From a virus, in the IMG/VR virus record IMGVR_UViG_3300025096_000039, positions 1 through 46,031 of that record: DNA of 46,031 nt; one strand, written 5' to 3'. The translations under genes were made by a program, and so were the position numbers. The notes beneath the pieces are model-generated. The model made no database searches. It had not been told where the DNA came from and saw nothing but the letters and a program-made list of their open reading frames with translations. The stretch's first letter is position 1, and each line of letters begins with the position of its first letter. Below, piece after piece: positions 29,401 through 35,976 of the stretch.

Positions 29401-31450
29401 AAATATTAGTTACTATTCCAGTGTCTTCATCTGTTGTTGTCCAATCATTTTGCAAACTTTCTGCACTGTTTATAATACTATTAGTAAATGCTGAATTTTG
29501 AAATTCAGGACTATTAATCGCTACTAAATTTCCAGAAGAGTCTTTAAAATATTCAGAAGATAGTTGTGGCTCTAAATCTGGATATGGTTCTGGAATTAAC
29601 ATTGCTTCCTGTCTTGAATTTAAAACAGGAGGTTGTTCTGTATTAGATTCCACTATAGGTCCCCCATTTTGACGTTGTATAGGAACTGTTCTATCTTTAA
29701 TAGGAGTATTAAATCTAGGATCATTTGAGACAAAGGGCCTCATATCATTAGTATTATGGATTCTACCAAACCAAGTATTTTGATAAGCAGGTGACCATGC
29801 GCCGAATTTGTCTCTAATCATATTACCATACTCATCATAACCATAATCATAATTACCTATAGGAGCTGTATTTTTATAATACCAATCTCTGCCCTTATTC
29901 ATGAGAATTCTTCTATCATTCTCTTTTAGGCCTTCCATCTTTTCTAGATATAATTTATTCAATTCTGTATCTGATAAAGTATTTCTCCCACTCCACTTAC
30001 CTTCTTCATCTAATAGAGAAGGTTCATATTTTCTATAATATTCTTGTAAAGCATATTTTTGAGGATTTTTTCCAGTATTATAAATAAAGTCTCCTGCTTC
30101 ACCTTTTTCTATTGCAGACTTATAAGGACCTAATAATGGAGTAACTTCTGTATCATATTTTTCTGTATATTTAGGATCTGAGTAATAAGCTAAAGGATTT
30201 CCTTCTTTACTTCCTCTTACTGTTTCATATGCTATACTCTTATCACGTTGGAAATTTAAACTATCTAAAGAAGCTTGTCCTGCATAAAATTGATCTAAAT
30301 TACCTCCATTTTGAAATTGTGGAAATGGGCCTCCATACTCTAGAGGCAATTTATCTTGAAAAGCCCCATCTGGTCCAAACAGTTCCTTATTTGTATTCCA
30401 ATGATGCCCTTTACTTTTAAAATCATCAACATAATCTTTACGGAATCCTTTAAATATATTCCTTCTTCTTTTTCTACCTTCAAGTCTCTTGTTTTTAAAA
30501 TCACTTTCTTCAAAACCTTCTGCATTTGAAGTTCCTATTGGTTGTTGAAAGTCTGAGTATTTTAAAAGATCTTCACTATAATCAAATATACCAGGATATG
30601 CTCCCCTATTAAGATCATCAACACCATAAAATTGTAATCTTTCTTCTGGATTATCAGTATGCTCATCCAGATATTCATATGGAAAATCATATGAAGGTGC
30701 TAATTCTGGTACTTCTTGTAAATTACCTCCATTTTGGAGTTTATATCCTCCATTCTTTTTATTTCCTACATATCCTCCATTTTTCGCCATTTGTCCTTGC
30801 ACCATTCCTCCTACTTGTCCTGCTACAGCTGAATATTCATCTGCTGTGTCTGCCATTTTATCCAATTTATCTGTATCAAAAACAGCTCCTGTATCTCTTA
30901 TTGCCTCACCTGTCCATTCAGCACCTCCTGCAATATCTCCTTGCATATAGTTTCCTGTAGCATGTGATGAGGATTCCATTGCTCCCATTACTTCTCCAAA
31001 TTTAGAATCTTCATCAGCATAATCTCCTATACCTCCCCAGAAGTCTCCTCCAGAATCTATCATTCCTCCTATATCTCCTGTAAAATATCCTGCTACTGCT
31101 CCTGCCGCACCTGATAAACTTTGTGCCCATCCTTTTTCTGAATCTCCTCCTAATGCATTTACTAATTTATCTACACCTGTATTAACTGTATCAGCTGTAG
31201 AAAAACTTCCGCCTCCTTCTCCTCCACCACTTATCATTTTCATCATATCGCCTCCTCCTTCTCCTTGGCCCATCATTTGCATCATACCAGTAGTTGACTC
31301 TGTACCACTCGCTAATGCTTCTGTATTTTGCACAGTTCCTCCAAAGTCATATTGTTTAGGATTAGAAGGTAATTTCTTATTCAGTCCTTTAGCCTTATAC
31401 TTATTTTGTAAGTAACTTAAATATGATATGGGGGCATTTTTTTTGGCCAT
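20447..31450 (-). CDS. 3,667-aa modular virion cargo protein with YQNGG separators, SET, NlpC/DUF2272-like, zincin and beta-barrel-like modules
   Basis: The start ATG overlaps the muzzle gene stop (TAATG). The N-terminus is glycine- and methionine-rich (MAKKNAPISYLSYLQNKYK, then MMQMMGQGEGGG). About 20 short motifs of the type [KR]-[YF]-Q-[NYD]-G-G punctuate the chain and separate distinct modules. These are a DFIYNTG...GRDWYY region near 450-525 (possible muramidase type, uncertain), an NlpC/DUF2272-like domain (712-840), a SET domain (946-1027) and a glycine/alanine-rich hydrophobic stretch (about 1660-1780). Then come an HEFGH zincin (HExxH at 1978-1982), a KRWVQRLYEKNP...STHYM module (about 2221-2285), a beta-barrel-like segment (2715-2935), a Q-rich tract (about 3020-3110) and SHEENPNGGIPIG...VEEGE (about 3118-3146). 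The last motif is typical of crAss-like cargo proteins. The C-terminus is lysine-rich. Inferred role: ejected cargo. Confidence 0.88.
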   Translation of the reverse strand: MAKKNAPISYLSYLQNKYKAKGLNKKLPSNPKQYDFGGTVQNTEALASGTESTTGMMQMMGQGEGGGDMMKMISGGGEGGGSFSTADTVNTGVDKLVNALGGDSEKGWAQSLSGAAGAVAGYFTGDIGGMIDSGGDFWGGIGDYADEDSKFGEVMGAMESSSHATGNYMQGDIAGGAEWTGEAIRDTGAVFDTDKLDKMADTADEYSAVAGQVGGMVQGQMAKNGGYVGNKKNGGYKLQNGGNLQEVPELAPSYDFPYEYLDEHTDNPEERLQFYGVDDLNRGAYPGIFDYSEDLLKYSDFQQPIGTSNAEGFEESDFKNKRLEGRKRRRNIFKGFRKDYVDDFKSKGHHWNTNKELFGPDGAFQDKLPLEYGGPFPQFQNGGNLDQFYAGQASLDSLNFQRDKSIAYETVRGSKEGNPLAYYSDPKYTEKYDTEVTPLLGPYKSAIEKGEAGDFIYNTGKNPQKYALQEYYRKYEPSLLDEEGKWSGRNTLSDTELNKLYLEKMEGLKENDRRILMNKGRDWYYKNTAPIGNYDYGYDEYGNMIRDKFGAWSPAYQNTWFGRIHNTNDMRPFVSNDPRFNTPIKDRTVPIQRQNGGPIVESNTEQPPVLNSRQEAMLIPEPYPDLEPQLSSEYFKDSSGNLVAINSPEFQNSAFTNSIINSAESLQNDWTTTDEDTGIVTNISESNNPEALDRIWRSTTDSTKNINDRIKNRTAWSAATISTIMKDSNVPFRGAIKHANYVSDAVNTDKDYINSTSKYNSHNTATTEGRTDYKVGDILYTGRDAKKSGNTKDWTFDQFEKYFKKNPGAGLVMHSDIIVGKGKDDKGEYILVAGGNTSGGNLKADTYSNKKKVYLNEDGSLKNSRYKGVMVLNPKYTESPKDKKLAQERNISEQIQRKKTEKVLLEDLAKEEQIARETITQNIPQYTFNPNPYSKKYGGYSKEGYKIDNSKIHGKGIFATKNYKKGESISNTPDYINDKNISNVSFYHNHSEKPNIINIKKGKFRNLIAHKNIKKGEELTSNYRNVPHFEQPEDFKKYGGYNKGGYKRNSPDVNNPYNVINSGNITMKGVDFPVRGTDNLGNTQFMTPGNDYQFPGNTVIETPIKYQNGGPKVKEDYEYYNQKDYNKALAEYNKKVQLNKQREQLNLIYGDFDLFRDKNSANLKNEGYDDKYYRDTEGTKYKTVQDELNFLTDIRDKEYSIRNNYRYNTAYNSYKKYAPDIVSKYPKNVTDKSSEEMNDLFFKLTKEVRNNVGDDWKNIYAETRDAIWRNPPEYEKYINTASYKDADNRKDYLTHKYKNRASIQDLKKLGYKGEFTIDNAIKGKNYKQKIADIKNNFNPGILPDSWNEDITNMPIETSYTKGTYNTPKGTFGTQVGDRGNYGKYTKYYDNKYQGTLSPHWNLEELTKPVLLSDEERQKRLGFIPSKKAAKIELPYSKAELTIPNDSYSKFKYPKAGDQEIREREVDMGAKRQEYDPITNTQISTPVKTSQQYRHIITQEEIDKQKEFTNKLIKNFPYKFQYGGTNTGNQGFDWGQQMYVKGDPNSQDPDYLKAKDAWANKIKSLNVDEAIQNASTEEIEKLYNEGKIVNTVAYDGELIPSHTLPEFEFVDSDLPYYDQLTETQKENIADSKKPTDPAIIKKYGYDPYKNNPMLRSANIHGQSGYGFINPKTGQRNKSFTQSVKDDIVKPGMTVAAGALAAPALEFIGPGLWNAANTNLLGASGTSLLDAAGYYGAYEGSKALPGDIEEFAENPSWSNAGSIGLDLLGIGGGAYSAANLLNPTKGIPKLFTPKSVTSNKNLTNIGDDVIADYNAAMQPSGGGGKYKPSAFAENNWAEFYRIKKNKKILKDWQTKVQYEGVGKPIEKPTFIGPYANVDKEVKAAIAKLNNPKAAKKLEKLGIKDHEDFMRYLRSDVRYVDETGKSGSVSFKDKYEIIDESVPGGIRTTTEPTTVNLGSRDITTDMHFDYIDDVPEMVLDHEFGHVIQAYLKEKGLQSATNLDKEATLFFKNNKIADDLLSDNAIENYNYTQYNNIARGKKLPMNEKSWSKDYDAQLKALMPSMDDMGSGTPNFDKFNEFVTKFPNEEAYLAAHPNIRTLEPLAHLRELRTQLLQDGAIKNFQDDITSEVLLNFWKTDAGKQNRILSFMKAGPDQVKGLVNLINKTPVVAGAIGTAGVGTAVGSSGNNNVRTISGDFRYGGTIKNNRKQFQNGGLDYKTTDYVDSVFNANMDKRWVQRLYEKNPEFYLKGKKEPSTHYMASGDGYVFPTVIENSKGELEYNPEKGRDLGIKLPNDEIASWFGENYKIGTNILQEKEFKKKQNGGVISKEARDWYNSINKQKAMQEQYDLDVASNQEQYDKNLIGYNRTLEDLDKLRLLAIAQANERIKSLSDRLSNQFLTKTERDYYYPGMSDEQIAKEIKSMHLEEYNQMLKTLEEGDTLATDEEGHLIDRGYYKILPDGTLARSSTEGWLSYARTKDPTMLHYQSKYPITAKPTKTTIDRDPFLDKDFGTTFQTKAKPGETYLEDYEYDKGDRDEDGNIIYHTAQKTVHGSKPLSYEDLKILIDKENQNITKEKKKEGKETTQIEDTRYIPEVIFKYGGPYKTKAMATKYQNGGRKKKKGEKRRGITSTPSVSFQDGGPLIVDPNLVDPNIINDYTSYLQQYPFEYRFLKSSPINTEDLLLPEEEIILESETNTAKHGEVDFNRAVPTRFQYGGNSSKKSNISLINKNVNLNEDFIANQFDDRFSDTSLNRRDKGFTGISGDFVLPDINKRSALSQSWSPFVSGEIGQRRFQSRPNNKSPFTNRSAVEGSANIGYTLKPDTYNKFNPTARGSVGFNYYDNKFRPTMGTTLGLSYQNKGRAGDLNLEGGIGGTGVWGPNSKAAYMNTHNTGPYLKGSYTFNDANRKNAWLKNLGISAGIKKDGLTKKTDTSFGLTKKFQDGGLNTVGNTREQQAAINAQIREKQIAFPTEYYNVQNAMDAKDLWENENINDYFGGVEYPNQPQLDSLKNVYQNLTVPLQNGGNPQAPQQGGQEQQIIQQVAGALQQGMPPEEIMGKLIEMGMAEEQAGQLIQGVMQQMQSQQQQSQQMAQQQPQQMAQQGYQQYQNGGEMNSIPTTEFNGGGSHEENPNGGIPIGSDALVEEGELKITVPGTEEEFIVSPKIMYKKNDKEAIAVAEELGISEKEIKKYAGKDMVSIFKGLLRSNSKREGDTIEENSKQLEIMPFIELHNFLTERKNAKEEAEKQANFQEDMGNMMEQYPEYMQAMQQQTAMEGAQAAQQQMAQQQGPSPEEQAMMEQQMMAQQGGMPQGGPPMMNFGGYMNYMNGGRKQYQGGGHYGVDPVGPYYDQVGNLISDVSEMQKSYNPTTGEYDPYYTHTGGDDDNLPVRTALTKDQITQIQMNNLKTTDDDLLGLEDLDEATALANADKIIGSDVVDTKGFNQAEDYNIQGSNPYIQAAPMAYNLWQGLKKEDRLNPQDYMNRDKVNPYKMNIDPQLNAINRSVAGAQKNMANVGAGNAGQYFANMGNTVNQAAAATDKIQTNAENANAQNQMRADLANQQAAGMDNQMKFRIDDWNARSKQAKEAHLGQFANQLASADTASTQNEMGAMYANMQSPDFNVDYKSSGDIFKEDMGKIKTGAQKLYSNLISEYGGYLPKAKTKKQKKRTKKNK
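22646..23308 (-). other. Beta-barrel-like (outer-membrane-protein-like) segment within the 3,667-aa protein
   Basis: Residues about 2715-2935 show a run of amphipathic strands with alternating hydrophobic and polar residues separated by short polar turns. Examples are SPFVSGEIGQRRF, SANIGYTLKP, ARGSVGFNYYDN, TMGTTLGLSYQNKG, GPYLKGSYTFND, GISAGIKKD and TDTSFGLTKKF. This is the look of outer-membrane barrel proteins. The segment lies between RFQYGG and KFQDGG separators. It could form part of a channel across the host outer membrane, or simply be a beta-rich virion domain. Visual pattern only. Confidence 0.45.
25211..25813 (-). other. Zincin-like metallopeptidase domain within the 3,667-aa protein
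   Basis: Residues about 1880-2080. MVLDHEFGHVIQAYL contains HExxH at 1978-1982. H1978 and H1982 would bind zinc and E1979 would be catalytic. It is preceded by a strand with DMHFDYIDDVP and followed by helices including EAYLAAHPNIRT and LAHLRELRTQLL. An E in one of these helices could be the third ligand. It is followed by a short hydrophobic glycine-rich stretch (VVAGAIGTAGVGTAVG). The sequence around the motif differs from the HELTH domain of the 4,439-aa protein, so they are not recent duplicates. Confidence 0.7.
28311..28347 (-). repeat. Direct repeat on the C-terminal side of the SET module
   Basis: The partner of 28614-28650, encoding KKYGGYNKGGYK. Together they mark the SET domain as a discrete cassette about 300 bp long. 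Confidence 0.8.
28370..28615 (-). other. SET domain (protein lysine methyltransferase fold) within the 3,667-aa protein
   Basis: Residues 946-1027. Seen in order: SKIHGKGIFATKNYKKGE (the N-terminal SET motif G-[RK]-G-[IL]-FA, with G954 and G956), FYHNHSEKPN with N989-H990-S991 (the SAM-binding NHSxxPN motif), RNLIAHKNIKKGEELTSNY with Y1023 (the [ED]EL...Y motif carrying the catalytic tyrosine). All core SET motifs are present and in the right order at the length of a minimal viral SET domain. There are no pre-SET or post-SET cysteines. The substrate is unknown. Known SET enzymes methylate protein lysines using S-adenosylmethionine. Confidence 0.85.
28614..28650 (-). repeat. Direct repeat on the N-terminal side of the SET module
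   Basis: A 37-bp stretch encoding KKYGGYSKEGYK. It matches 28311-28347 at 32 of 37 positions in the same orientation, with all five differences being transitions. The two copies bracket the SET domain. Confidence 0.8.
28931..29317 (-). other. NlpC/P60-type (DUF2272-like) hydrolase domain within the 3,667-aa protein
   Basis: Residues about 712-840. Seen: AWSAATISTIMKDSNV with W716, KHANYVSDAV, YKVGDILYTG, then MHSDIIVGKG with H814 and LVAGGN. This order (WSA..IS.vM, H..Y...A, ..GDi, H.DIvvg, .ggN) is that of DUF2272, a cysteine-peptidase-like peptidoglycan hydrolase family. A cysteine at the expected nucleophile position was not seen, so the copy may be inactive or use a different residue. 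A virion-borne wall hydrolase would help genome entry through the periplasm. Confidence 0.6.
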
Positions 31451-34400
31451 TAGTATACTTGTATTGTGTAATGAGACATTACTCTGTTTAAAATAAGTTC
31501 TTTATTTGCAGTATTGTCGTAATACAAAGATAAGATAAATTTTGTACTTCGCAAACGTCCACGCTTAGAAATTGATAATTGATCTCTAGGAATTTTCAAT
31601 CTCCATTTATCAAATCTACGTTTTATATTGGCAGCACTTGCTGTAACTTTACCAGTATCTTGGTATTCTGTTTGTACTCTAAAAGCTGTTATAGTATTAC
31701 TTCTATCAATAACTTTCCCTTGATCTCTTACAGTAGAAGAAAATTCAAGGAAACCTAATATTTTATTTATATCAGCATTTGGATTAATTACTAATCTAAT
31801 AGATGCTTCCTCTACAATACCGTAAAAATCTCCATATTTTCCTTTATTATGGGTATATACATTTTGACGTGCTCCAGGATTACTGGACATTAATATATTT
31901 CCATTCTCTATATAAATAGGAGGAACAGCAGAATAAAAAGAAGAAAACTGTTTAGCAAATTCATCATACACTAAAGTTGCTTTATTAGTAATTAGTTCTG
32001 CTAATAAATATTCATCAGTAACTAAAGTACCATTAGCTTGTAATTTTGCTACCATTACTGCTATTGTTTCTCCTGCAGTTACTATAAAAGAAGTAGTTAC
32101 TATATAATAAACATCTCCAGCACCTAAATTATATTTCACATAATCGCCTATATAGTAAGTAATATCAGCACCTTCTTCAAACTCAGCAAGAGTATTAATA
32201 GTAAATCTGTTATGGAAGGAAAATAAAACTTCGTCATTTACCATATCCCTTGTTATATGTAACCCTGTTCCTAGTATTGGATTATCTCCACCGTTTTCTT
32301 TACGCAATAAAATATTACCATTCATAGGAGATAACCAGCTATGAAGTCCTTTAACTTCAGAAATAGGTTTGTTTCCTTTTGCTATAGCAAATATCTTTTT
32401 ATGAGTAGCATCAAAGTAATAAATACTTGTATCAGTTGCTTTAACACCTTTTTGATGAATACTACCATGTTCTGTAGTCAAATATTGATGATGGTGAAAA
32501 CCTTGTCCAGAACCTAATTCTGTAAGTTGTCCATCAGTTGTGCTAGTTACTGCTCTAGGATTAATACTATAAACGCCTACACCTGAATCTTGAAAGAAAT
32601 ATACTTTATCTTTCCAATTAATAATTTTATTAATAGGACCGTGTACAGATTCTACATCATAAAAATTATTAATTCTAAAAATCGTCCATGAATCTAAATA
32701 TTCTCCATTAGTTTTAACATCAGAAAGATATCCTCTTGTATCATATTTGCTACAACTACTAGAAGTAGAAGGGGCTTTAAAAAAAGATCTACCTGAGTCT
32801 TCTACAGAGTATACAGTATTATATGCATTCTTATATGCATGAGTAGTCCATCTTGCTGTAGTAGGTGAACCTCCTGGACCACTTAAATTACCTTCTTCTT
32901 GCCTTAGATATCCTTCTATATCAGCAGATCCTCCGTAAACATAATAATCTGTTGAGCCTGTTCTAGAAGTATCTCCATAAGCTAAATCAACATTAATTTG
33001 GGATTCTACAGGAAAAATTTCAGTACAACTGATATTGTCGTTAAATCTATAATGATTATTGGGGTCACTAAATGGGGCTGTATCAATGACCATACTTTTT
33101 TGTTGAAAAGTAAACATATTTATAAAAGTATCTCCTCCAAAAACTTTAGGGGTAAGAGTAGCAATATCTATAACTGGACTACAGGCAAAGAAAGTATTAT
33201 TTTCTAATGCACTATCAGAATATCCTCCATAAATTTCTTCTTTTAAAGATATTAAATCTACTACAGGAGTACCAGTAACAGTTATAGGGGTACCACCTAC
33301 TGCAGGCCATCCAGTATAATTAAGAGGAAATACATAACTATATTTAATAGGTGCTGGTGCTACTGTTGTTGTAACAGCAAAATCCTCCCCTGTTGATATT
33401 TGATCTATAGCTTCTCCATAAGGTCCTACTACCATTGCTTTAGTCATATTTCCTAATAAACAAGAACCTCCTCTTCCTAACCAACCAGTTCGATCCGCTC
33501 TATTTAATCGTTTATTGAAACCACAATACGCATATACAGGCCTCATATAGTTTCCTGCTGGTGGTGATCCTGCAGCATTAGGAAAAGGACCATAGCTTTT
33601 CATTATAATTGCTTCTCTATCAGCTTGAGGTATATCTTCATTAGCTTGTTCACAAGTTGATCTTACAAGATCTCCATATATTTTTTTAAAATACTCTACT
33701 CCTCTATATTCTTGTGGTATAGGTGTATTATCGTACTGTCCTAATATACCATATCTATTTACAGGGGAAGTATATCTTACTTTTCTTAATTGTTCATTTA
33801 AATTATAACCTATTTCATTACCATAAATTGGACTTATATCATTATCATAAGAATAATTAGAATTAGAAGCAATAGTAGTATGATATGGACCATAATTGTC
33901 ATAACAACCTGTTACTAATACTCCCATTTCACCGCCTGCATCAATCTCTGACATGTTAAAATTATAAGATATTTTAGGAGAACAAAAAGCAATGTGACCT
34001 CCCCATACTGGCCAAGTTTCAGCGAATCCATCAGCAACACGTGAAACATGAAAATCATTATTTAACATTGACCAAAATCCAGCATCTCCATGACTTTGGG
34101 CAGGATTCATGTGTAATACATTATTATCTAGACTTACTTGAAAATCATATTCATCTCCTCCATCATCTGTTCCTATACTTATTAGACTAAAAGCTTTTAT
34201 AACTCCTGAACTAAGTCTTCTTTTGTCTGCTGATGTTCTCTTTACTCTAACTATTTGGTAAGAAGTGGCAATAGAAGGTAAAGAAGGGCAACTTGCAAAA
34301 TTAAGAGTAAATTCTATACCTAAATTACAACCATAAGTTGATTGGCTTGGTCCTACTGGTGATCCTGTATAACCATCTACAGATACAGGAAAATGTGTTA

Positions 34401-35976
34401 AATCAATAGGAATAGCATCTTTATCATTTTGTGTAGTAGTAAAATCAGTAGTATCAGATATATCAGGCATTTTAATGTCTCCTATATACTCTACAAAAGA
34501 AGCTTCTCCAGTAGCATTATAAAATATAATACCAAAACGATAAACTTCTCCTCGTTTATATCCTCTAATTAGTCCTGAAACATAAGGAGATGCAGGGGAA
34601 TTAAAACTTTTATTAGTATAAGAATATCCATCATTAAGACTTATTGTTTCTGTAGGAGGTTGCCATAATCTTGCCATATTTGCAGTATACTCCGAATCTA
34701 TCTTTCTATCTTCAAGTATAATTTTATAAGATACATTAACACCTGAGCCTCCAATAGTTGTTCCATTACTTTGATATTTATATTGCCTATTCTCATGCCA
34801 ATCTCCTATCCAATGTTTATCAAGATTATATTTAAGGTTAAATTTAACTTCTTGGGCAGTTCCTGTAGCAACAGCACCGCCAGCATCATATCGTAAAGTA
34901 CTAGCATCAAAAGTCTCTCCTCCAGATAATAGATCACCAATTCTAAAAGTATTTTGTGAAACATTAGCTACTACTAAAGAATTATCTTTAGGAACAAGAG
35001 TTTTTGCTTTAACAAAAGGATATAAAATAAGTCCAAAATCTTCAATAGTAATAGTAGTAATAGTATTTTCACTACCTGTGTAACGAAATTTTGTAGAATT
35101 TCCTTGAATAGTTTGTGATTCAACAGAAGTAATATCAGGAACACCTGTTAAAGAATTATAAAAAAGACAAATTAATTCTATCTTATCATAAGTATTAAAA
35201 TAATTAGTAGTATCTATAGTTATTTCTAAAGATTTACTAGTATTAGTATTTTTAGGATCCCCATAATAGTCAACTGTATATGCATTATTTTCATTTTCAC
35301 TTACTGCATGAATAAGATTTCCAGGAGGAGATATTAAAGTTTGTTTACCGTCTGATGTTGTAAGTCTATATGCAAATTGATATTCTCCTGTAAGTAATGT
35401 TCCTCCTGAAGAAGTATCTGTAAGTAAAGGTTCAGTATATTGAACTTGAGGAAATATATCAACAACAGATATACTAGTGGTTAATGGTAAAGCAGTAAAA
35501 TCTTCTATAAGTAAACTACGGATATTATTATTATAATCTGTCCAATATATTCTTTGTTTACAATCAGATTCATAACGTCCTTGTCCTTCTATAGGAAAAG
35601 ATTTACTGAAATTTAAATCTCCACCACCACCACTGTAAATAAGAGGTGGTGTAGGACCAGTTGTTATATTTCGAGTAGTCTCATCATATTCAACATAGTA
35701 TATCCAACCATTGTTAACAGCACTGTCATCTGCGCAAAAAAGAATAATTTTATTACGAATAGTAGTTACTCCTATTATTTCTTTAACTCCTACGGCACCT
35801 GTTTGATCAATACTAAAAGCTAATTCATTTCCTTGAATATTAGTAATAGCTCCTTGAGATTCCCCATCAGAAGTTGTAATACGAACATCTACAGCATTAA
35901 TATATTGAGTATTTTTAATACTGTCGTAAGCAGCGTCTTTATTTAATCCTCCGTATGTGTTTAAATGTTGTTTCAT
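31450..35976 (-). CDS. Tail muzzle / stabilisation protein (P22 gp10-like position)
   Basis: 1,508 residues, beginning MKQHLNTYGGLNKDAAYDSIKNTQYINAVDVRI. The K-D-[AT]-A-Y-[DS]-S-[IV]-x-N-T-x-Y-x-x-A-x-D-x-R-I opening is what I recall from the large stabilisation (muzzle) proteins of crAss-like phages. The remainder is almost entirely beta-strand, with many YD, GN and SG turns. A glycine/proline-rich stretch lies around 730-850. The C-terminal end (AANIKRRFDKWRLKIPRDQL) is basic. No signal peptide, TM or enzyme motif was seen. It follows the ring/tubular gene with a TAATG overlap and precedes the cargo genes, which is the usual crAss-like order. Known muzzle proteins form the end of the short tail and hold the ejectable cargo. 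Confidence 0.75.
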   Translation of the reverse strand: MKQHLNTYGGLNKDAAYDSIKNTQYINAVDVRITTSDGESQGAITNIQGNELAFSIDQTGAVGVKEIIGVTTIRNKIILFCADDSAVNNGWIYYVEYDETTRNITTGPTPPLIYSGGGGDLNFSKSFPIEGQGRYESDCKQRIYWTDYNNNIRSLLIEDFTALPLTTSISVVDIFPQVQYTEPLLTDTSSGGTLLTGEYQFAYRLTTSDGKQTLISPPGNLIHAVSENENNAYTVDYYGDPKNTNTSKSLEITIDTTNYFNTYDKIELICLFYNSLTGVPDITSVESQTIQGNSTKFRYTGSENTITTITIEDFGLILYPFVKAKTLVPKDNSLVVANVSQNTFRIGDLLSGGETFDASTLRYDAGGAVATGTAQEVKFNLKYNLDKHWIGDWHENRQYKYQSNGTTIGGSGVNVSYKIILEDRKIDSEYTANMARLWQPPTETISLNDGYSYTNKSFNSPASPYVSGLIRGYKRGEVYRFGIIFYNATGEASFVEYIGDIKMPDISDTTDFTTTQNDKDAIPIDLTHFPVSVDGYTGSPVGPSQSTYGCNLGIEFTLNFASCPSLPSIATSYQIVRVKRTSADKRRLSSGVIKAFSLISIGTDDGGDEYDFQVSLDNNVLHMNPAQSHGDAGFWSMLNNDFHVSRVADGFAETWPVWGGHIAFCSPKISYNFNMSEIDAGGEMGVLVTGCYDNYGPYHTTIASNSNYSYDNDISPIYGNEIGYNLNEQLRKVRYTSPVNRYGILGQYDNTPIPQEYRGVEYFKKIYGDLVRSTCEQANEDIPQADREAIIMKSYGPFPNAAGSPPAGNYMRPVYAYCGFNKRLNRADRTGWLGRGGSCLLGNMTKAMVVGPYGEAIDQISTGEDFAVTTTVAPAPIKYSYVFPLNYTGWPAVGGTPITVTGTPVVDLISLKEEIYGGYSDSALENNTFFACSPVIDIATLTPKVFGGDTFINMFTFQQKSMVIDTAPFSDPNNHYRFNDNISCTEIFPVESQINVDLAYGDTSRTGSTDYYVYGGSADIEGYLRQEEGNLSGPGGSPTTARWTTHAYKNAYNTVYSVEDSGRSFFKAPSTSSSCSKYDTRGYLSDVKTNGEYLDSWTIFRINNFYDVESVHGPINKIINWKDKVYFFQDSGVGVYSINPRAVTSTTDGQLTELGSGQGFHHHQYLTTEHGSIHQKGVKATDTSIYYFDATHKKIFAIAKGNKPISEVKGLHSWLSPMNGNILLRKENGGDNPILGTGLHITRDMVNDEVLFSFHNRFTINTLAEFEEGADITYYIGDYVKYNLGAGDVYYIVTTSFIVTAGETIAVMVAKLQANGTLVTDEYLLAELITNKATLVYDEFAKQFSSFYSAVPPIYIENGNILMSSNPGARQNVYTHNKGKYGDFYGIVEEASIRLVINPNADINKILGFLEFSSTVRDQGKVIDRSNTITAFRVQTEYQDTGKVTASAANIKRRFDKWRLKIPRDQLSISKRGRLRSTKFILSLYYDNTANKELILNRVMSHYTIQVY

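Larger units (their letters stand above)
21445..30770 (-). repeat. Dispersed YQNGG/FQYGG/KYGG separator motifs in the 3,667-aa gene
   Basis: Copies of [KR]-x-[YF]-Q-[NYD]-G-G or [KR]-Y-G-G occur near 30750, 30310, 29660, 28635, 28330, 28125, 26885, 24855, 24820, 24495, 23660, 23615, 23545, 23315, 22640, 22398, 22135 and 21460. On the plus strand they read as variants of CCTCCATTTTGAAATTT. They fall at the boundaries of recognisable modules, not within them. The role (linker, scaffold-binding or protease-processing site) is not known. Confidence 0.8.
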
